Shown here: positions 6,643 through 10,085 of the stretch, piece after piece
How the letters are laid out: every line of letters starts with the position of its first letter
Position numbering within the stretch: the stretch's first letter is position 1
DNA from: Clostridiales bacterium
GTDB lineage: Bacteria; Bacillota; Clostridia; Christensenellales; CAG-138
Reading direction: 5' to 3'
Assembly: GCA_012511925.1 (NCBI GenBank)
Contig: JAAZFD010000218.1
Coordinates: 1 to 10,085, forward strand
DNA length: 10,085 nucleotides
Program-made: the position numbers and the translations under genes
Notes under the pieces: generated by a model
Databases searched by the model: none
Seen by the model: only the letters and a program-made list of their open reading frames with translations
Told to the model about the DNA's origin: nothing

Positions 6643-8244
6643 TTACCCTACATATCTAAAGAATGCGTTACCGCCGATAATCTTATAAAGATCCTTGTCG
6701 CCGCCCCAATTAGTACCCAAATATGTCGCGTGGAAGAACAACACATTGAACGGTAATGGTCTAAGCCCTCCGTTTAGCACCTCGCGTGTTGCGTTTAGCG
6801 CTTGAGTGGTAGGCTTTATCGATTTGAAGTTTGAGTGATTCGTAACTGAAAACTGGCTCCGCTGAAAAACTACATCAGAAATCGAATCGGGGAACTTTCT
6901 GCTTTTAACCCTGTTGTAAATAACATTCGCAACAGCCCTGTATGCGTCGCTTCCCTTGCCCTTAGCTTCAAGGTAAACCACCTTTGCGGCAAGGTAAACC
7001 TCGTCATCGGAAAACTCCTTATCGGTCTTGCCATTGCCTGTTGGCTTGGTATCTAAATAGTCGCCAAGAATATAGCCTACATTTCCGCATATCTCGCCCT
7101 TGTACCAATCGTCTACTCTGCCTGTTATTATAAACTCGCTATTCAACCTAACCTTAGTTAATAGGTCGTAGCCAGTTCCAGGACCAGAGCGTAGGTTTAC
7201 ATCTTGTCCGGTAACATAAACGGTAGGCTTTCCAAGTTCAACAAAAACCTTAACTATAAATGCCTCTACCTTTTCTTCCTTATCGTTTGTGTACTCTATG
7301 CGATACCATTCGTCAGCCTCGCCTGTAATGTATATTGGCGAATACTTGTGTAGCTTGTCTAATACAGCAAAGCCAGTTGAAGCACCCTCTCTGACATGAA
7401 CGCCAGTTTCGGTGATATACGCCCTTTGACGCTCAAGTTTCGTTATAATAGGAGCTTCTTGAATAAACTTTGAGCTTATATACCCAACATGCTCGGGGGT
7501 TTCGATTTTGTACCAGCCATTGTACTCGCTTAAAAGCGATACGCATCTGCCTCTTGAAAACTGAGTTACTTTCTTAGAGTTTTCATCGGGGCTTTCACGC
7601 ACATTAACGCCGTCGTTAACTACATAGCCCTCGATGTATGATACGTAATCCGAATGCATATAGCCTACAGAATGCTCGGTATCTTTCAAAACTACGCTAT
7701 ACCAAGTGCCAGTCTTTTCTAATATAACAAGCTCTGTGTTTGCTTCTGTTACTTTGACTATATCGGTGCTTGTACCCGCTCCCTTTCTTAGCTTAACTTC
7801 GGTTGCGTTTATGTAACCATTTGAAGTTGCCACAGACTTTTTAGGGATAAAGCCCACAATACCATTCGCTTCAACGCGATAAAAATCATCTACTTCACCT
7901 GTGATAAGCAGGTTGCATTCCGCTACTAACTCTGAAAGCACAACACCATTGATGTTTGGCTCGATATAAAGCGGGTTGCTTTCTTCATAAGTAAACCCAT
8001 AGCCGCTTGCGTTCTCAACCAATTCTTCGGGATAGGGGGTGGGAACAGGTGTGGGGGTAGGCGCCTCGGTAGGTACAATAGTTACTATAGGTGCGCTTGT
8101 TCCTTTACCCTCATTAGATTTTACCTGTTCATCGGTTACATTTGTGTCGGTATTCGTGTTATTAGGGCTATGAGATTCAATGGGCGCTGCACATGCTGAA
8201 AAAACAATCAGCACCAGCAATGTTAGAATCAATATCCTTTTCAT
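6643..8244 (-). CDS. Lipoprotein with five SH3-like repeats and a C-terminal SleB cell wall hydrolase domain
   Basis: The protein has 533 residues. MKRILILTLLVLIVFSAC is a lipoprotein signal; Cys18 is the lipidation site. A polar linker and a Pro/Thr stretch (TEAPTPTPVPTPYP, about 59-72) lead to five bacterial SH3-like repeats near 95-138, 144-203, 204-262, 274-336 and 341-397. Typical repeat words are VNVRESP, VNLRSGPGTGY and WYKIE. Residues about 412-533 form a SleB/hydrolase_2 domain: DEVYLAAKVVYLEAKGKG with likely catalytic Glu426, AVANVIYNRVKSRKFPDSISDVV, and FHATYLGTNWG. SleB-type enzymes are lytic transglycosylases acting on peptidoglycan, and SH3 repeats usually bind wall peptides. 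The start is ATG 8244, with GGAGGA 4 nt upstream; the upstream TTG at 8256 lies in the ribosome-binding site. It lies 60 bases behind hslU with no terminator between, so co-transcription is likely. It may act in vegetative wall remodelling or in spore cortex lysis; a membrane-anchored multi-SH3 form favours the former. Confidence 0.88.
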   Translation of the reverse strand: MKRILILTLLVLIVFSACAAPIESHSPNNTNTDTNVTDEQVKSNEGKGTSAPIVTIVPTEAPTPTPVPTPYPEELVENASGYGFTYEESNPLYIEPNINGVVLSELVAECNLLITGEVDDFYRVEANGIVGFIPKKSVATSNGYINATEVKLRKGAGTSTDIVKVTEANTELVILEKTGTWYSVVLKDTEHSVGYMHSDYVSYIEGYVVNDGVNVRESPDENSKKVTQFSRGRCVSLLSEYNGWYKIETPEHVGYISSKFIQEAPIITKLERQRAYITETGVHVREGASTGFAVLDKLHKYSPIYITGEADEWYRIEYTNDKEEKVEAFIVKVFVELGKPTVYVTGQDVNLRSGPGTGYDLLTKVRLNSEFIITGRVDDWYKGEICGNVGYILGDYLDTKPTGNGKTDKEFSDDEVYLAAKVVYLEAKGKGSDAYRAVANVIYNRVKSRKFPDSISDVVFQRSQFSVTNHSNFKSIKPTTQALNATREVLNGGLRPLPFNVLFFHATYLGTNWGGDKDLYKIIGGNAFFRYVG

Positions 8245-8255
8245 ACAATCCTCCA

Positions 8256-8311
8256 AATTTTAGTGTAAAAGCAAAGCAATTACATTTTTGTAGCGTTATA
8301 AACACTAAATT
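8256..8311 (-). repeat. Inverted repeat in the hslU/SleB-lipoprotein gap
   Basis: TTTAGTGT (8259-8266) and ACACTAAA (8302-8309) are perfect 8-bp inverted arms. Pairing extends past one bulged base to 8256 and 8311, around a 35-nt loop. One arm overlaps the hslU stop codon and the other lies directly before the lipoprotein ribosome-binding site. In the mRNA this could form a hairpin affecting coupling or processing. There is no T tract, so it is not a terminator. Confidence 0.4.
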
Positions 8312-9708
8312 ATATATCTGCGAAAATCTACAGCTATATCTTCGCTTATATGCTCATCAACGTACTTTGCATCGATAAGCAAATTATTTGCCTTTTTATC
8401 GCCTGTTTCAAACGAAACCTCATCAAGTAGGTTTTCGATTATCGTATGTAAACGCCTTGCCCCAATATTTTCGTGGCTTTCGTTAAAATCAAAGGCATAT
8501 TTTGCTATGCGTTGTATTGCATCGTCTGTAAAATCAATGTTTATCTTGTCTGTAGCAAGCAAGGCCCTATATTGTTTTATAATCGCATTTTGCGGTTGTG
8601 TCAATATGCGAACAAAGTCATCTTTGGAAAGTGCTTCCAACTGCACCCTTATAGGGAAGCGCCCCTGCAACTCGGGAATCAAGTCTGATACCTTCGTCAT
8701 GTGGAAAGCACCCGCCGCAATAAACAAAATATGGTCGGTTTTAACTATGCCATACTTTGTGCTGACTGCACTGCCCTCAACTATGGGGAGTATATCCCTC
8801 TGAACGCCCTCTCTCGAAACATCAGGACCAGATGAAGAGCGGCTTGTGGCGGCAATCTTATCCACTTCATCTATGAATATTATACCCTCTTGTTCAGCTC
8901 TTTGTATCGCATCACGCACAACCTCGTCCATATCAATCAATTTGTCAATCTCTTCTTGAACAAAAATGCGGTTTGCTTCGGAAATTCTTATCTTTCTTTT
9001 TTTCTTCTTTTTGGGTAGAATTCCACCAAAAAGGTCTCCCATGTTCACATCAACGCCCATTGCAAAGAAAGCATCGTTCATGTTGTTGCTGTTGTCCTCT
9101 AAAATGACTTCTATTAAGGAATCGTCCAGCTTTCCTGAACGCAAATCAAGCAACAGCCTCTCTCGCTCGGCAAGCGTTTCTTCTTCGCTTGTGTTCTCTT
9201 CCTCTCTTTCGGGTTCTTGAGATTTCCTTGGAACAAATCCGCCTAAAAGCATCTGCAAAGAGCCTAAGCCATCTGAATCCTTATCAGAATTATCCTCTTG
9301 TGTCCCCATTAAAATATCGAGTATTCTATTTTCGGCAGCGGACTCTGCAACCGTTTGTACCGCTTGAGCCTTCAAGGTTTTAGTCATTCGAACGGAAACG
9401 TCTATTAAATCCCTTATCATGGAATCAACATCTCTGCCCACATAGCCAACTTCGGTAAACTTTGTAGCCTCAACCTTAACAAAAGGCGCTTCAACGAGCT
9501 TTGCTAAGCGGCGTGCGATTTCGGTTTTACCTACACCTGTAGGACCCATCATAATAATGTTTTTCGGATATACTTCCTCTTGCATTTCAACAGGCAAAAG
9601 AGAACGACGGTATCTATTTCTTAGTGCAATAGACACCGCGCGCTTAGCTTTGTTTTGACTGATTATATACTTATCGAGTTGTTCAACTATTTCTTTAGGA
9701 GTTAACAT
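8305..9708 (-). CDS. hslU: ATP-dependent protease ATPase subunit HslU (ClpY)
   Basis: HslU is the AAA+ unfoldase ring that caps the HslV peptidase and feeds it unfolded cytosolic proteins. The 467-residue length fits Gram-positive ClpY. Motifs in order: [18 protein letters not shown] start; Walker A GPTGVGKT (55-62); pore loop GYVG (88-91); inserted I domain (about 95-240) with a very acidic stretch at 164-185; Walker B IIFIDEVDKIA (276-286); GRFP with the arginine-finger-type residue (349-352); sensor-2 GARRL (416-420); and C-terminal DFRRYII, the tail that docks into HslV. The start ATG 9708 has GGAGG 7 nt upstream and overlaps the hslV stop as TAATG, indicating translational coupling. In-frame codons upstream of 9708 lie inside hslV and lack family similarity. 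All key motifs are intact. Confidence 0.97.
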   Translation of the reverse strand: MLTPKEIVEQLDKYIISQNKAKRAVSIALRNRYRRSLLPVEMQEEVYPKNIIMMGPTGVGKTEIARRLAKLVEAPFVKVEATKFTEVGYVGRDVDSMIRDLIDVSVRMTKTLKAQAVQTVAESAAENRILDILMGTQEDNSDKDSDGLGSLQMLLGGFVPRKSQEPEREEENTSEEETLAERERLLLDLRSGKLDDSLIEVILEDNSNNMNDAFFAMGVDVNMGDLFGGILPKKKKKRKIRISEANRIFVQEEIDKLIDMDEVVRDAIQRAEQEGIIFIDEVDKIAATSRSSSGPDVSREGVQRDILPIVEGSAVSTKYGIVKTDHILFIAAGAFHMTKVSDLIPELQGRFPIRVQLEALSKDDFVRILTQPQNAIIKQYRALLATDKINIDFTDDAIQRIAKYAFDFNESHENIGARRLHTIIENLLDEVSFETGDKKANNLLIDAKYVDEHISEDIAVDFRRYII

Positions 9709-10085
9709 TACACCACCTCCACAGTAATATTCGAGTTGGTATATACACAAACCTCTGAAGCTATTGTAAGTGCTTCAAAAGCAATTTTGTCTGCCTGTAA
9801 ATCCGTATTGCGCATCAAAGCCTTTGCAGCAGAAAGCGCAAACATCCCGCCCGAGCCAATTGCCGCTATGCCGTCATCAGGATCAATTATTTCGCCTGTT
9901 CCCGAAATCATAAGCAGTTCTTCTTCATTTGCTGCTATCAGCATGGCTTGTAGCTGGCGCAATACCTTATCGCTTCTCCAATCTTGAGCTAATGAAACAG
10001 CAGCCCTGCGCAAGCTACCGTTATACATTTCGAGCTTAGCTTCAAAGCGTTCACAAAGTGTAAAAGCATCGGCAACCGAACCCGC
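9708..10085 (-). CDS. hslV: ATP-dependent protease peptidase subunit HslV (ClpQ), C-terminal part
   Basis: The frame is open to the window edge, so the N-terminus with its catalytic Thr is not visible. The last 125 residues are present, beginning [19 protein letters not shown] and continuing [54 protein letters not shown] and ending [17 protein letters not shown], all characteristic of HslV. The family forms a double hexamer, proteasome-like peptidase activated by HslU. The ATG at 10028 is an internal methionine, not the start. The stop TAA overlaps the hslU ATG by one base (TAATG), and the hslU ribosome-binding site lies in the last codons of hslV. The promoter must lie beyond the window. 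Confidence 0.96.
   Translation of the reverse strand, partial: AGSVADAFTLCERFEAKLEMYNGSLRRAAVSLAQDWRSDKVLRQLQAMLIAANEEELLMISGTGEIIDPDDGIAAIGSGGMFALSAAKALMRNTDLQADKIAFEALTIASEVCVYTNSNITVEVV

Noticed and set aside
8966..9040. Lysine run KKKKKRK in HslU as a sign of transfer or odd insertion
   Set aside because: A basic run after the GGILP motif at the end of the I domain is, as far as I recall, common in Gram-positive HslU.
8966..9220. Plus-strand open frame with a Leu/Phe-rich hydrophobic run opposite hslU
   Set aside because: The hydrophobic run is the complement of the Lys-rich and Glu-rich codons of the HslU I domain. It has no ribosome-binding site and no family similarity.

Overview
The window looks like a chromosomal segment of an AT-leaning Gram-positive anaerobe, most likely Bacillota of the Clostridia type. 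The basis is strong GGAGG ribosome-binding sites, TTGACA/TATAAT-like promoters, two lipobox lipoproteins, a SleB-type cell wall hydrolase with bacterial SH3 repeats, and hslVU. No phage, transposon, CRISPR, rRNA or tRNA was seen. Genus cannot be decided from the sequence.

Layout from left to right. (1) 1-2796, plus strand: the C-terminal part of a very large cyclic beta-1,2-glucan synthase-like protein, with a GH94 phosphorylase domain. Its start lies outside the window. It ends at a bidirectional terminator (2921-2950). (2) 2965-4167, minus strand: a methionine gamma-lyase gene broken by one in-frame TAA at codon 252. The remaining sequence is intact and conserved on both sides. (3) 4352-5545, plus strand, divergent from (2): an unusual three-part protein made of a GyrI-like ligand-binding domain, a six-cysteine segment and a GNAT acetyltransferase. 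Both divergent promoters can be read in the 184-base gap. (4) 5775-6563, plus strand: a lipoprotein of unknown function with a Ca-loop-like DxDxDG motif. It is driven from a promoter overlapped by a C/G inverted repeat and followed by a perfect 11-bp terminator hairpin. (5) 6643-10085, minus strand: hslV (partial), hslU, and a lipoprotein with five SH3-like repeats plus a SleB hydrolase domain. hslV and hslU overlap as TAATG. The lipoprotein follows hslU after 60 bases with no terminator between them, so it may be co-transcribed.

Themes: envelope and cell-surface functions (cyclic glucan, two lipoproteins, wall hydrolase), protein quality control (HslVU) and sulfur amino-acid catabolism (the broken lyase). 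No multi-gene novel system was recognised. The items most worth a second look are the GyrI/Cys-rich/GNAT fusion and the clean single nonsense codon in the lyase gene. The standard genetic code holds elsewhere: TAA ends four other intact reading frames and TAG ends two.
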